DNA from: Streptomyces formicae
Lineage (GTDB): Bacteria; Actinomycetota; Actinomycetes; Streptomycetales; Streptomycetaceae
Assembly: GCF_002556545.1 (NCBI RefSeq)
Contig: NZ_CP022685.1
Coordinates: 7,852,001 to 7,916,000 of the forward strand
Direction of reading: 5' to 3'
DNA: 64,000 bases
A model generated the notes under the pieces. That model saw nothing but the letters and a program-made list of their open reading frames with translations, searched no databases and was not told the origin of the DNA. Both the position numbers and the translations under genes were made by a program. Of this stretch, positions 22,529 to 31,304 are shown piece after piece. How positions within the stretch are numbered: position 1 is the stretch's first letter; every line of letters begins with the position of its first letter.

Positions 22529-23749
22529 ATGAGGGGGGTCGGGGCGCGGGACGCCCACGGGACGGGAAGCGCCCACGAGATGCCCGCGTGGCAGAAGCGG
22601 TCCGCCGACGCGGCGTTCGCGGTCGTCGTGACCGCGATCGTGCTGCTCGCCTCGGCGTACGCGGGCGGGGTGGACGCGGTCGACTACGCCCTGATGGCGG
22701 TCGGCTCCCTCGCGCTCGTCGCCCACCGGGCCCTGCCGCGTACGGTGCTCGCCGTCACCACGGCCTGCCTCACCGCCCTGGTGCTGCACGCCGAGCCCAC
22801 CACGACGGCCGCCTTCCCGGTGCTCGGCGCCGTGCACGCGGCCGCCCACCGGGGGCATCGCGGCGTGGGCCTCGGCGCGAGCGCGGTGTTCCTCACGGGG
22901 TTCTACGCGGCCGCCCCGGGGGACCCCGGCATCGTCGAGCGGACGCTGCTGCTCGCCGGGTGGTTCGTGTGCGCACTGGCCACGGGCATCGCGGGCAAGA
23001 CCTGGCAGGCGTATCTGCGCCAGACCGAGGAGCGCGCCCTGGAGGCCGAGCGGACCCGCGAGGAGGCGGCGCTGCGCAGGGCGGGCGAGGAGCGTCTGCG
23101 GATCGCGCGCGAGCTGCACGACTCGCTCACGCACAGCATCTCGATCATCAAGCTGCAGGCGGGCGTCGCCGTGCACCTGGCGCGCAAGCGCGGCGAGGAG
23201 ATACCGCCCGCGCTGCTCGCCATCGAGGAGGCGAGCGGCGAGGCGATGCGTGAACTGCGCTCGACGCTGGAGGTGTTGCGCACCGACGAGCCCACCGGAA
23301 GCCCCGCGCTGCTCGTGGAGCGGGCCCGTTCGGCGGGGCTCGCGGTCGAGCTGACGGTGACAGGGCGCGAGCGGCCCCTCTCGCCCGAGGTGGACAGGGC
23401 CGCCTACCGCATCGTGCAGGAGTGCCTGACCAACGCGGCGCGCCATGCGGGAGGTTCCGCGTCGGTGCGGGTGCGCCTCGGCTACGGGGAAAGGGAGTTG
23501 GTTATACGCGTGGTGGACGACGGGGCCGGTGACGCGGCGCGTCCGCCGGTGGAGGGCACCGGCCTGACGGGGATGCGTGAGCGGGTCGCGGCGCTGGGCG
23601 GCGTGCTGCGGGTGGGGCCGCGCGCGGAGGGCGGGTTCGCGGTGCGGGCCGAACTGCCGCTCGACGCGGTGCCGCACGCGCGAGGGCAAGAGGCCGAAGG
23701 GGGCGGCGCGCTGCTGGAAGCGCGGCGCCTCAAGGGGGCGGCGCAGTGA
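22529..23749 (+). CDS. Sensor histidine kinase (HisKA_3/NarL type)
   Basis: 406 aa. Four to five hydrophobic segments between about residues 26 and 152 form the membrane sensor part, with almost no extracellular loop. A coiled linker (160-190) leads to the dimerisation helix with phospho-acceptor His197 in RELHDSLTHS. The ATPase part shows the N-box QECLTNAARHAGG and the G-box DDGAGD...GTGLTGMRERV. The ATG at 22529 follows a TAGGGT -10-like element by eight bases and no good Shine-Dalgarno is seen, hence leaderless. Its stop overlaps the response-regulator start (GTGA). The signal is unknown. Confidence 0.92.
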   Translation: MRGVGARDAHGTGSAHEMPAWQKRSADAAFAVVVTAIVLLASAYAGGVDAVDYALMAVGSLALVAHRALPRTVLAVTTACLTALVLHAEPTTTAAFPVLGAVHAAAHRGHRGVGLGASAVFLTGFYAAAPGDPGIVERTLLLAGWFVCALATGIAGKTWQAYLRQTEERALEAERTREEAALRRAGEERLRIARELHDSLTHSISIIKLQAGVAVHLARKRGEEIPPALLAIEEASGEAMRELRSTLEVLRTDEPTGSPALLVERARSAGLAVELTVTGRERPLSPEVDRAAYRIVQECLTNAARHAGGSASVRVRLGYGERELVIRVVDDGAGDAARPPVEGTGLTGMRERVAALGGVLRVGPRAEGGFAVRAELPLDAVPHARGQEAEGGGALLEARRLKGAAQ

Positions 23750-24414
23750 TCCGTGTCGTGCTCGTCGACGACCAGGCGCTCATGCGCGCCGGGTTCAGGG
23801 CCCTGCTCGACGCCGAGGACGGCATCGAGGTGGTGGGGGAGGGAGCCGACGGCGCGGAAGGCGTCGCCGTCGTACGGGACACGGTGCCCGACGTCGCGCT
23901 CATCGACGTGCAGATGCCCGTGATGACCGGCATCGAGGCGACCCGCAGGATCGTCGCCGAGCCGCGCCTGGCCGCCGTGCGCGTGGTGATCCTCACCAAC
24001 TACGGCCACGACGAGTACGTCTTCGACGCGCTGCGCGCCGGGGCCAGCGGGTTCCTGCTCAAGGACACCGAGCCCGCCGATCTGCTGCACGGCATCGACG
24101 TCGTCGCGCGCGGCGAGGCGTTGCTCTCGCCGTCGGTGACGCGCAGCCTGATCGGCGAGTTCGTGTCCCGGCCCCCCGACCGGACCAGCGCGCCGGGACT
24201 CGAGACCCTCACCCGCCGCGAGCGCGAGGTGACCGCGCTGGTCGCCCGCGGGCTGACGAACGAGGAGATCGCCGCGCACATGGTCATCAGCCCGTTCACG
24301 GCGAAGACGCACGTGAGCCGTGCGATGACCAAGCTCGGCGCGCGCGACCGGGCCCAACTGGTCGTGTTCGCCTACGAGTCGGGCCTGGTGGCGGCCCGGA
24401 GCGTCGATCTCTAG
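23746..24414 (+). CDS. NarL/LuxR-family response regulator
   Basis: 222 aa. Receiver domain with the acidic pair at Asp8/Asp9, phospho-acceptor Asp54 in VALIDVQMP and a conserved Lys in FLLKDTEP. The LuxR-type DNA-binding domain spans about 150-215 (LTRREREVTALVARGLTNEEIA and AKTHVSRAMTKLG). It is translationally coupled to the kinase by a GTGA overlap and is its cognate regulator. The palindrome at 22452-22469 is a candidate autoregulatory site. Confidence 0.95.
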   Translation: MIRVVLVDDQALMRAGFRALLDAEDGIEVVGEGADGAEGVAVVRDTVPDVALIDVQMPVMTGIEATRRIVAEPRLAAVRVVILTNYGHDEYVFDALRAGASGFLLKDTEPADLLHGIDVVARGEALLSPSVTRSLIGEFVSRPPDRTSAPGLETLTRREREVTALVARGLTNEEIAAHMVISPFTAKTHVSRAMTKLGARDRAQLVVFAYESGLVAARSVDL

Positions 24415-24465
24415 GCCGAATCGGCTCATAGGGGACGGGATGGAGGGGCGTGGCATGATCTGCGC

Positions 24466-25224
24466 GTGACCGTCATACCGAGACCACTCAGACAGGCCCT
24501 GGCGCTGTCGGCGACCGCGCTGCTCGTGGCCGGTTGCGGGCTCTCCGCGGAGCTGGACCGCGAGGCGAACCCGGAGCGCGAGCCGAGGACGGAGGCGACC
24601 CCTTCCGACGCGACCCCGTCCGAGGCGACCCCTTCCCAGCCGACCCGTTCCGCGCCGGGCGCGCCCGGCGACGTCGCGCTCGGCCCCGACGGTCGTTCCC
24701 CCGCCGACGCGCCGTCCGCCGGCACCCCGCGCTGCCCGGAGTCCGGCGTGACGATGTCGCCGGGCATGGTGAGCGCCACGATGGGCCTGCGCGCGATGTC
24801 GGTGACCGTGACCAACTGCGGCAAGGGCGTGCGGCGGATCAACGGCTACCCGGACATTCGCGTCCGCGGCGTGGACAAGCAATTGTTCCGCGTGAACGTG
24901 CTCAAGGGCACCGAGCCGGTCACCACCATGGACGACCCCGGGCCGCGCCGCGTCACGCTGAAGCCGGGCGAATCCGCGTACACCTCGCTGGTCTGGCGGT
25001 ACTCGGCCGTCGACGCCGCCACCCTGGAGGGCAGCGGCGTCTACGTGGAGATCGGCACCGGCAAGGGCGCGGCCCGGCAGACCATCCAGCCGGACGGCGG
25101 CCTCGACATCGGTGAGACGGGCATGCTCGGCACGACCGCCTGGCAGCGCAGCCCGTCGGACGAAGAGCCTCGGAGCCGGGGCGCCCGGCCTACGGCACCC
25201 GCGCCGTCCACTCCGGCGAGCTGA
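24466..25224 (+). CDS. DUF4232-type secreted lipoprotein
   Basis: 252 aa. A lipoprotein signal peptide ends in LLVAGCG with Cys24 as the lipid-modified residue. A Pro/Thr/Ser-rich spacer with ATPS repeats (about 40-70) follows, then a globular beta domain from about 90 (PRCPESGVTMSPGMVSATMG) with TVTNCGKGVRRINGYPDIR, as in the actinobacterial DUF4232 family; two Cys may form a disulfide. The GTG start is eight bases after a CATGAT -10-like element, suggesting a leaderless transcript. The last 35 bases overlap the convergent lipoate-ligase gene. The role at the cell surface is unknown. Confidence 0.85.
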   Translation: MTVIPRPLRQALALSATALLVAGCGLSAELDREANPEREPRTEATPSDATPSEATPSQPTRSAPGAPGDVALGPDGRSPADAPSAGTPRCPESGVTMSPGMVSATMGLRAMSVTVTNCGKGVRRINGYPDIRVRGVDKQLFRVNVLKGTEPVTTMDDPGPRRVTLKPGESAYTSLVWRYSAVDAATLEGSGVYVEIGTGKGAARQTIQPDGGLDIGETGMLGTTAWQRSPSDEEPRSRGARPTAPAPSTPAS

Positions 25225-26254
25225 ACTTCGTCCTGGCCAGCTCGCGCGCCCGCGCCAGCTCCTCCTCGGTGACCCCGCCGTCCGTCAGGCCGTACCGCCC
25301 TCGGAAGGAGTCGATCATCCGCTCGATGACCGACTCGCGCGGCAGCCCGGTCTGGCGGCGCAGCGGGTCCACGCGCTTCTTGGCGCTCTTGGTCCCCTTG
25401 TCGGACAGCTTCTCCTTGCCGATGCGCAGGACCTCCAGCATCTTGTCCGCGTCGATGTCGTACGACATGGTCACGTGGTGCAGGACCGCGCCGGGGCCGC
25501 CGCCGGGCCCCACCATGCGCTTCTGCGCGGCACCCGCGATCTTCCCCGCGTCCGTCGCGATGTCGTTCAGCGGCTGGTACCACGCCTTGATGCCCATGTC
25601 GGCGAGGGCGCCGAGCACCCAGTCGTCGAGATAGGCGTAGCTGTCCTGGAACGACAGCCCCTGGACGAGGGCGTCGGGCACCGAGAGGGAGTACGTGATC
25701 GTGTTCCCCGGCTCCACGAACATCGCGCCGCCGCCGGAGATCCTGCGGACGACGTCGATGCCGTGGCGGGCCGCGCCCTCAGGGTCGACCTCGTTGGCGA
25801 GCGACTGGAAGCTGCCGATGATCACCGAAGGGGCGCCCCACTCCCACACGCGCAGCGTCGGCGGGCGCCTCCCCGCCGCGACCTCCTGGGTGAGCACCTC
25901 GTCCAGGGCCATGTGCAGGGTGGGCGCCTGCGGGCCCTCGTGGACGAGCTGCCAGTCGTAGTCGGTCCAGTCCGTGGCGTGCGCGAGGGCGCGGCGCACC
26001 GCGATGCCGATGCCCTCCGACGTCAGGCCGTACATCACGGTGCCCTCGGGCAGCGCGGTGTCGATGCGCGCGGCGAGGCCCGCGGTGTCCGTGTCGGCGG
26101 GGGCGCCGTCGAGGGCGCCGTTGATCGCGTCGAGCGCCTCGTCGGGTTCGAGGAAGAAGTCACCGGCCACGCGCGTGTGCCGCAACTCGCCGCCGTCGAC
26201 GTCCAGATCCACTACGACGAGCTTGCCGCCGGGGACCTTGTACTCACCGTGCAC
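25190..26254 (-). CDS. Lipoate-protein ligase A family
   Basis: 354-aa ligase that attaches lipoyl (or octanoyl) groups to E2/H proteins. The N-terminal 90 residues resemble the small accessory domain of two-part ligases (start MHGEYKVPGGKLVVVDLDV). The catalytic domain shows the RRISGGGA signature (170-177), VIIGSFQ, and Lys238 in DAGKIAGAAQ. Fusion of accessory and catalytic parts is the form common in Streptomyces. The GTG start at 26254 follows GGAGGA by seven bases. The gene's 3' end overlaps the DUF4232 lipoprotein gene by 35 bases on the opposite strand, so no terminator fits between them. Confidence 0.88.
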   Translation of the reverse strand: MHGEYKVPGGKLVVVDLDVDGGELRHTRVAGDFFLEPDEALDAINGALDGAPADTDTAGLAARIDTALPEGTVMYGLTSEGIGIAVRRALAHATDWTDYDWQLVHEGPQAPTLHMALDEVLTQEVAAGRRPPTLRVWEWGAPSVIIGSFQSLANEVDPEGAARHGIDVVRRISGGGAMFVEPGNTITYSLSVPDALVQGLSFQDSYAYLDDWVLGALADMGIKAWYQPLNDIATDAGKIAGAAQKRMVGPGGGPGAVLHHVTMSYDIDADKMLEVLRIGKEKLSDKGTKSAKKRVDPLRRQTGLPRESVIERMIDSFRGRYGLTDGGVTEEELARARELARTKFSSPEWTARVP

Positions 26255-26388
26255 CGTGCTTCCTCCATGCCCATGGGTCGGTCCGGCCTGTCGTGGCCGT
26301 TCCGAATTCTTCTTTACGTCAAGTGTGTCCGATTCGGCGCCGGTGATCTTCGGGCGGGCGCGTCACCACCGGCGCTAGCCTGCGGATC

Positions 26389-28230
26389 ATGTTCACGACG
26401 CGTCCCACCCTTCAGGGCACCTTCGGCATGGTGTCGTCCACCCACTGGCTCGCCTCCCAGTCCGCGATGGCCGTCCTGGAGGACGGTGGCAACGCCTTCG
26501 ACGCCGCCGTCGCCGCGGGGTTCGTGCTGCACGTGGTCGAGCCGCACCTCAACGGTCCCGCGGGCGAGGTGCCGATCGTCCTCGCGCCCGCGGACGGCGA
26601 GGTGCGCGTGCTCTGCGGCCAGGGGCCCGCGCCCGCCGGAGCCACCGTGGCGCACTACCGCTCCCTGGGGCTCGACCTGGTGCCGGGCACGGGACCCCTC
26701 GCCGCCGCGGTGCCCGGCGCCTTCGACGCGTGGCTGCTGCTCCTGCGCGACCACGGCACGAAGTCGCTGGCCGACGTGCTCACGTACGCCATCGGTTACG
26801 CGGCGGACGGGCACGCGCCCGTGGAGCGCGTCGTGGAGACCGTGGAGACGGTGCGGGAACTCTTCGAGCGGGAGTGGCCCACCTCCGCCGAGGTGTACCT
26901 GCCGGACGGTGAACCGCCGCGCACCGGCGAGCTGTTGCGCAACCCGGCGCTCGCGGCCACCTGGCGGCGGCTCATAGCCGAGGCGCGGGAGAAGGCGGCG
27001 GCCTCGGGGGGCGGCCGCGTAGCGGAGATCGACGCCGCGCGCGAGGTGTGGCGCACCGGCTTCATCGCCGAAGCGCTGGTGCGGCAGGCGGGGCGGCCCA
27101 CCATGGACACCAGCGGCCGACGGCACACGGGCACGCTCACGGCCGACGACCTGCGCGACTGGTCCGCGCGGTACGAGGCCCCGGTCACCTACGACTGGAA
27201 CGGCTGGACCCTGTGCAAGGCGGGCGCGTGGAGCCAGGGCCCCGCCCTCCTCCAGCAGTTCGCCCTGCTGCCCCGCGAGGTGGCCGAGCTGCCCGCGTAC
27301 GGCTCCGCCGAGTACGTCCATCTCCTGGTCGAGGGCTGCAAGTTGGCGATGGCCGACCGGGAGGCCTGGTACGGGGACGCCGGGGGCGGCGCCGATGAGG
27401 TGCCCGTCGGTGAGCTGCTCTCGGGCGCGTACAACGCCCTGCGGCGGCGGCTCATCGGCGAGAAGGCGTCCTACGAGCTGCGCCCCGGCAGCCCCGGCGG
27501 GCGCGAGCCCCGGCTGTCGGCGCACGCGCGCGCGGTGGCTGCGGGGGAGCGGCCGCACGCCGACGCGGCGGGGGGCGTCGCGGCGGCGGGGGCGGGCGAG
27601 CCGACCGTGGCGGGCGACGGCGGGACCCGCGGCGACACCTGCCACCTCGACATCGTCGACCGCTGGGGCAACATGCTCTCGGCCACGCCCAGCGGCGGCT
27701 GGCTGCAGTCCAACCCCGTCGTCCCCGAGCTCGGCTTCCCGCTGGGGACCCGGTTGCAGATGGCGTGGCTCGAGGAAGGGCTGCCCAACTCGCTCACTCC
27801 GGGGCGGCGGCCCCGGACCACGCTCACCCCGTCCCTCGCGCTCAAGGACGGGGTGCCCGTGCTGGCCTTCGGCACGCCGGGCGGCGACCAGCAGGACCAG
27901 TGGCAGGTGCACTTCTTCCTGGGTGTGGCGCTGCGGGACGCCGTACGGGGCGGCCTGGACCTGCAAGGCGCGATCGACGCCCCCAACTGGCACACCGACG
28001 CCTTCCCCGGCTCCTTCCACCCGCGCGAGATGCGGGCGGGCAGCCTCACCGTCGAATCGCGGATGGACCCCGAGGTGGTGGCGGAGCTGCGGCGGCGGGG
28101 GCACGAGGTGACGGTGGGCGGGCCGTGGTCGGAGGGGCGGCTGTGCGCGGTGGCGCGCGACCCACGGACCGGTGTCCTCTCCGCGGGGGCCAATCCTCGC
28201 GGGATGCAGGGGTACGCCGTGGGGCGGTGA
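26389..28230 (+). CDS. Gamma-glutamyltransferase family protein
   Basis: 613 aa. Ntn-hydrolase of the gamma-glutamyltranspeptidase family: GGNAFDAAVAAGFVLHVVEPH and LNGPAGE near the N-terminus, and the self-cleavage site GDTCHLDIVDRWGN with Thr417 as predicted nucleophile, followed by SATPSGGW and FGTPGGDQQDQW in the small subunit. No signal peptide is visible, which differs from secreted GGTs and is usual for the cytoplasmic actinobacterial subgroup. The insert at 380-412 is Ala/Gly-rich. A TAGCCT -10-like box 10 bases before the ATG suggests a leaderless transcript. The substrate could be gamma-glutamyl compounds or acylated amines. Confidence 0.9.
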   Translation: MFTTRPTLQGTFGMVSSTHWLASQSAMAVLEDGGNAFDAAVAAGFVLHVVEPHLNGPAGEVPIVLAPADGEVRVLCGQGPAPAGATVAHYRSLGLDLVPGTGPLAAAVPGAFDAWLLLLRDHGTKSLADVLTYAIGYAADGHAPVERVVETVETVRELFEREWPTSAEVYLPDGEPPRTGELLRNPALAATWRRLIAEAREKAAASGGGRVAEIDAAREVWRTGFIAEALVRQAGRPTMDTSGRRHTGTLTADDLRDWSARYEAPVTYDWNGWTLCKAGAWSQGPALLQQFALLPREVAELPAYGSAEYVHLLVEGCKLAMADREAWYGDAGGGADEVPVGELLSGAYNALRRRLIGEKASYELRPGSPGGREPRLSAHARAVAAGERPHADAAGGVAAAGAGEPTVAGDGGTRGDTCHLDIVDRWGNMLSATPSGGWLQSNPVVPELGFPLGTRLQMAWLEEGLPNSLTPGRRPRTTLTPSLALKDGVPVLAFGTPGGDQQDQWQVHFFLGVALRDAVRGGLDLQGAIDAPNWHTDAFPGSFHPREMRAGSLTVESRMDPEVVAELRRRGHEVTVGGPWSEGRLCAVARDPRTGVLSAGANPRGMQGYAVGR

Positions 28231-28349
28231 GAGAGTGGGCGGGCGGCGCGCGGCGGGCGGCGCGGGGCGGCACGGGAGGTTCACCGTGAGGTAAGGGGGC
28301 GTTCAGGTGGGGCGTACGGGATGTCAGTGGGGCGTGCTCTCATGGACGC

Positions 28350-29177
28350 ATGATCGAAAAGTTTCTGGTGCACGGCGTGCACGGCGTTGAAGAGGCCCTC
28401 CGCAAGGCTGCCGCGGCCGAGGTTATGCCCCGGTTCCGGCAGCTCGCCGAGGGCGACGTGGTCGAGAAGTCCGGGCCGCACGACGTGGTGACCGTCGCCG
28501 ACCGCCGCGCCGAGGAGCAGCTGACCGCCGACCTCCTCGCGCTGCTGCCGGGATCGGTCGTGGTCGGCGAGGAGGCGGTGCACGCGGACCCGTCGAGGTA
28601 CGAGGCGATACGCGGCGCCGCTCCGGTGTGGATAGTCGACCCGGTCGACGGGACGCGCCAGTTCGTGAACGGCGACCCCGGCTTCTGCATGCTCGTCGCC
28701 CTCGCGGTCGACGGCGAGGTCCAGGCTTCGTGGACGTACGCTCCGGCGCTCGACGAGTTCGCCGTCGCCATCCGGGGCAAGGGCGCCACGCTCGACGGGA
28801 AGCCGCTGGTGGCGGGCTCGCCCGCGCCGGGTGCCGACATCGAAGTGGCCACCTCGCACCCGGACTTCACCACCGACGACCAGAAGCGGGCGCTGAGCGG
28901 CCTGCGCACCGAGGGCGTGCGGCCGAGGCCGTGCGGCTCCGCGGGGCTCGAGTACCTCGCCATCGCCAAGGGCGAGTTGGACGCCGTCGCCTTCTCCTGG
29001 GAGCTGGCCTGGGACCACGCGGCGGGGCTGCTGCTCGTCGCCGAGGCCGGCGGCACCGACCTGACCCTGACGGGAGAGCCGTTCCGCATAGGCGGCGGGA
29101 ACGCGCTGCCGTTCACCGCCGCACGCGACGCGGCGACGGCCCGCCGGGTGGTGGAGCTCCTCGGGGGTTCGGCCTGA
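28350..29177 (+). CDS. Inositol monophosphatase family phosphatase (HisN-like)
   Basis: 275 aa. Metal-dependent phosphatase with all family signatures: Asp51 in VTVADRRAE, Glu74 in VVGEEA, WIVDPVDGTRQF at 94-105, and AWDHAAGLLLVAEAGG near 222-237. Possible substrates are inositol phosphate, histidinol phosphate or PAPS; the sequence alone does not separate these. It stands alone, with 119 bases upstream and the 630-base repeat region downstream. Confidence 0.88.
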   Translation: MIEKFLVHGVHGVEEALRKAAAAEVMPRFRQLAEGDVVEKSGPHDVVTVADRRAEEQLTADLLALLPGSVVVGEEAVHADPSRYEAIRGAAPVWIVDPVDGTRQFVNGDPGFCMLVALAVDGEVQASWTYAPALDEFAVAIRGKGATLDGKPLVAGSPAPGADIEVATSHPDFTTDDQKRALSGLRTEGVRPRPCGSAGLEYLAIAKGELDAVAFSWELAWDHAAGLLLVAEAGGTDLTLTGEPFRIGGGNALPFTAARDAATARRVVELLGGSA

Positions 29178-29807
29178 GCGGCCTTGCGCGGTCGCTTGAA
29201 CTCGCTGGTGGGCCCTGCCTGAATCCTTGCGGGCTCGGCACGTGTCCCGGCGGGCGAGGTCTGGATCCTGGCGGGTCCGGCCCGCGTCCGGATGGCCTCG
29301 ACCGCGTCCCGGTGGGTCTGGTCCGGATCTCGGCGGGCCTCGGCCGTATTCCGGTGGGCCTGGTCCGAGCGTCCTGGTGGGCCTCGCCTGAGCCTCCTGG
29401 CGGGCGCGTCCGTACACGGGCGCTGTCTTACGGCACCGTGCCGAGGGCAGCCTGAACGAGAGCGGTTTCGCCCCGGGTTCCGGTGGGTCCGGTCCGGGTC
29501 TCGGCGGCCCCCGGCCGGATCCCGGTGGGCCTCGCCCGAGCTTCCCGGCGGGCACGCCCGTACACGGCTGCTGCCTGCGGCACCGTGCCGAGGGCAGCCT
29601 GTATCGGAGCGGCCTCGCCCCGGGGCCCGGTGGCTCCGGTCCGGATCTCGGCGGGTCCGGCCCGAGCCCCCCGGTGGGCCTCGCCCGAGTCTCCCGGCGG
29701 GTGCGCCCGCGCACCGCTGTCGGCCCGCCGCACCGCGCCGACGGCGGCGAAGGCGTCCCGGCCTATCCTGGGCGGCAGTGGCCATCGGCTGACGAAGGAG
29801 TCCGAAG
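29178..29807. repeat. Degenerate tandem-repeat intergenic region
   Basis: No gene is credible here; open frames on both strands are low-complexity Gly/Arg/Pro products of the repeat. Three diverged copies of a long unit can be aligned on ggrtctcggcgg, starting at 29325, 29496 and 29643 (periods 171 and 147). The phrase gcaccgtgccgagggcagcctg recurs exactly at about 29434 and 29581. Within each unit a 25-30-base subunit (ccggtgggcctcgcccgag) recurs. Confidence 0.8.
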
Positions 29808-31226
29808 GTGCCGTCGATGCTTGATGCCGTCGTCGTGGGGGCGGGACCGAACGGGCTCACCGCTGCCGTCGAGCTGGCCCGCCGAGGCTTCTCCGTGGCC
29901 GTCTTCGAGGCCAGGGACACGGTGGGCGGCGGGGCGCGCACCGAAGAGCTGACGCTGCCCGGATTCCGGCACGACCCCTGCTCCGCCGCCCACCCCCTCG
30001 GCATCAACTCCCCTGCGTTCCGCGCCATGCCGCTCGACCGGTACGGCCTGGAGTGGCTGCAGCCCCCGCTGCCGATGGCGCACCCCTTTCTCGACGGGAC
30101 CGCCGCCGTGCTGTCCCGCTCCGTCGCCGAGACCGCCGCCTCGTTCGGGCCGCGCGACGCGGGAGCGTACCGACGCCTGGTGGAGCCCTTCCTCGGCCCG
30201 TGGGACGACCTCCTGCGGGACTTCATGTCGCTGCCGCTGACCTCCCTGCCACGGGACCCCGTCACGCTCGCCCGGTTCGGGCTCGTGGGACTGCCGCCCT
30301 CGACCTGGCTGATGCGGCGCTTCCGCGACGACCGCGCCCGCGCGCTCTTCGCCGGTCTGGTCGCCCATGTCATCGCGCCCCTCGACGGCATCATCACCGG
30401 CGGCGTCGGCCTGGTCTTCGCCCTTGCCGCGCACGCCCGGGGCTGGCCCGTCGCGCGCGGCGGCTCCCAGTCCATCTCCGACGCGCTCACCGCGTACCTG
30501 AAGGACCTCGGCGGCACCGTCCACACGGACTACGAGGTCAAGCGCCTGGACGACCTGCCGCCCGCCCGCGCGTACGTCTTCGACACCTCACCCACCGCGC
30601 TCGCCAGGATCGCCGGGCTCGGCCGCGCCTACCAGGGATACCGGTACGGAGCCAGCGCCTTCAAGATCGACTACGCGCTCGACGGGCCCGTGCCCTGGAC
30701 CGCGCAGGAGCCGAGGACCGCGGGGACCGTCCAGGTCGGCGCGAGCAGCAAGGAGATCGGCGCCGCGCTACACGCCGCCTCGCGCGAGGGGCGCGCCCCC
30801 GACGCGCCGTTCCTGATCACGGTGCAGCCCAGCGTCGTCGACCCCGGCCGCGCCCCGGCGGGCAAGCACGTCTTCTGGGCGTACGGCCACGTCCCCAACG
30901 GCTGGGACGGTGACCTGACCGACGCGATCGAGCGGCAGCTGGAACGCTTCGCGCCCGGCTTCCGCGACCGCGTCCTGGCCCGCGCCACGGCGGGCCCGCC
31001 CGAGCTGGCCGCGCGCAACGCGAACTACGTGGGCGGCGACATCGCCTGCGGAGCCGCCAGCGGACTCCAGCTGCTGCTGCGGCCCAAGCTCTCCCTGTTC
31101 CCGTACAGCACCCCGCACCCCGCCGTCTTCATCTGCTCGTCGGCGACCCCGCCGGGCCCCGGGGTGCACGGGATGTCCGGGCACAACGCGGCGAAGGCGG
31201 TGTGGCGGCGGCTCAGGAGTGCATGA
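29808..31226 (+). CDS. FAD-dependent oxidoreductase, phytoene-dehydrogenase-like
   Basis: 472 aa. The N-terminal FAD/NAD-binding fold shows [20 protein letters not shown] (residues 8-27) and [10 protein letters not shown], as in the phytoene desaturase/NAD(P)-binding Rossmann family. The C-terminus has the second FAD contact [15 protein letters not shown]. No membrane segment or signal peptide. The GTG start at 29808 follows AAGGAG by seven bases; an ATG three codons later is an alternative. The substrate is unknown; there are no carotenoid genes nearby. Confidence 0.87.
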   Translation: MPSMLDAVVVGAGPNGLTAAVELARRGFSVAVFEARDTVGGGARTEELTLPGFRHDPCSAAHPLGINSPAFRAMPLDRYGLEWLQPPLPMAHPFLDGTAAVLSRSVAETAASFGPRDAGAYRRLVEPFLGPWDDLLRDFMSLPLTSLPRDPVTLARFGLVGLPPSTWLMRRFRDDRARALFAGLVAHVIAPLDGIITGGVGLVFALAAHARGWPVARGGSQSISDALTAYLKDLGGTVHTDYEVKRLDDLPPARAYVFDTSPTALARIAGLGRAYQGYRYGASAFKIDYALDGPVPWTAQEPRTAGTVQVGASSKEIGAALHAASREGRAPDAPFLITVQPSVVDPGRAPAGKHVFWAYGHVPNGWDGDLTDAIERQLERFAPGFRDRVLARATAGPPELAARNANYVGGDIACGAASGLQLLLRPKLSLFPYSTPHPAVFICSSATPPGPGVHGMSGHNAAKAVWRRLRSA

Positions 31227-31304
31227 GCCCGTGGTGCAGGTCGCGCGAGGTTGATGTCGGATTCTCGCCAGCCCGGGCGGCGGGCATCGACCATCCTTGA
31301 GGAC

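Noticed and set aside
29428..29733. Repeat-containing open frame in the 29.2-29.8 kb gap
   Set aside because: Product is the translated tandem repeat in one of several open frames; no ribosome site or codon pattern of a gene.
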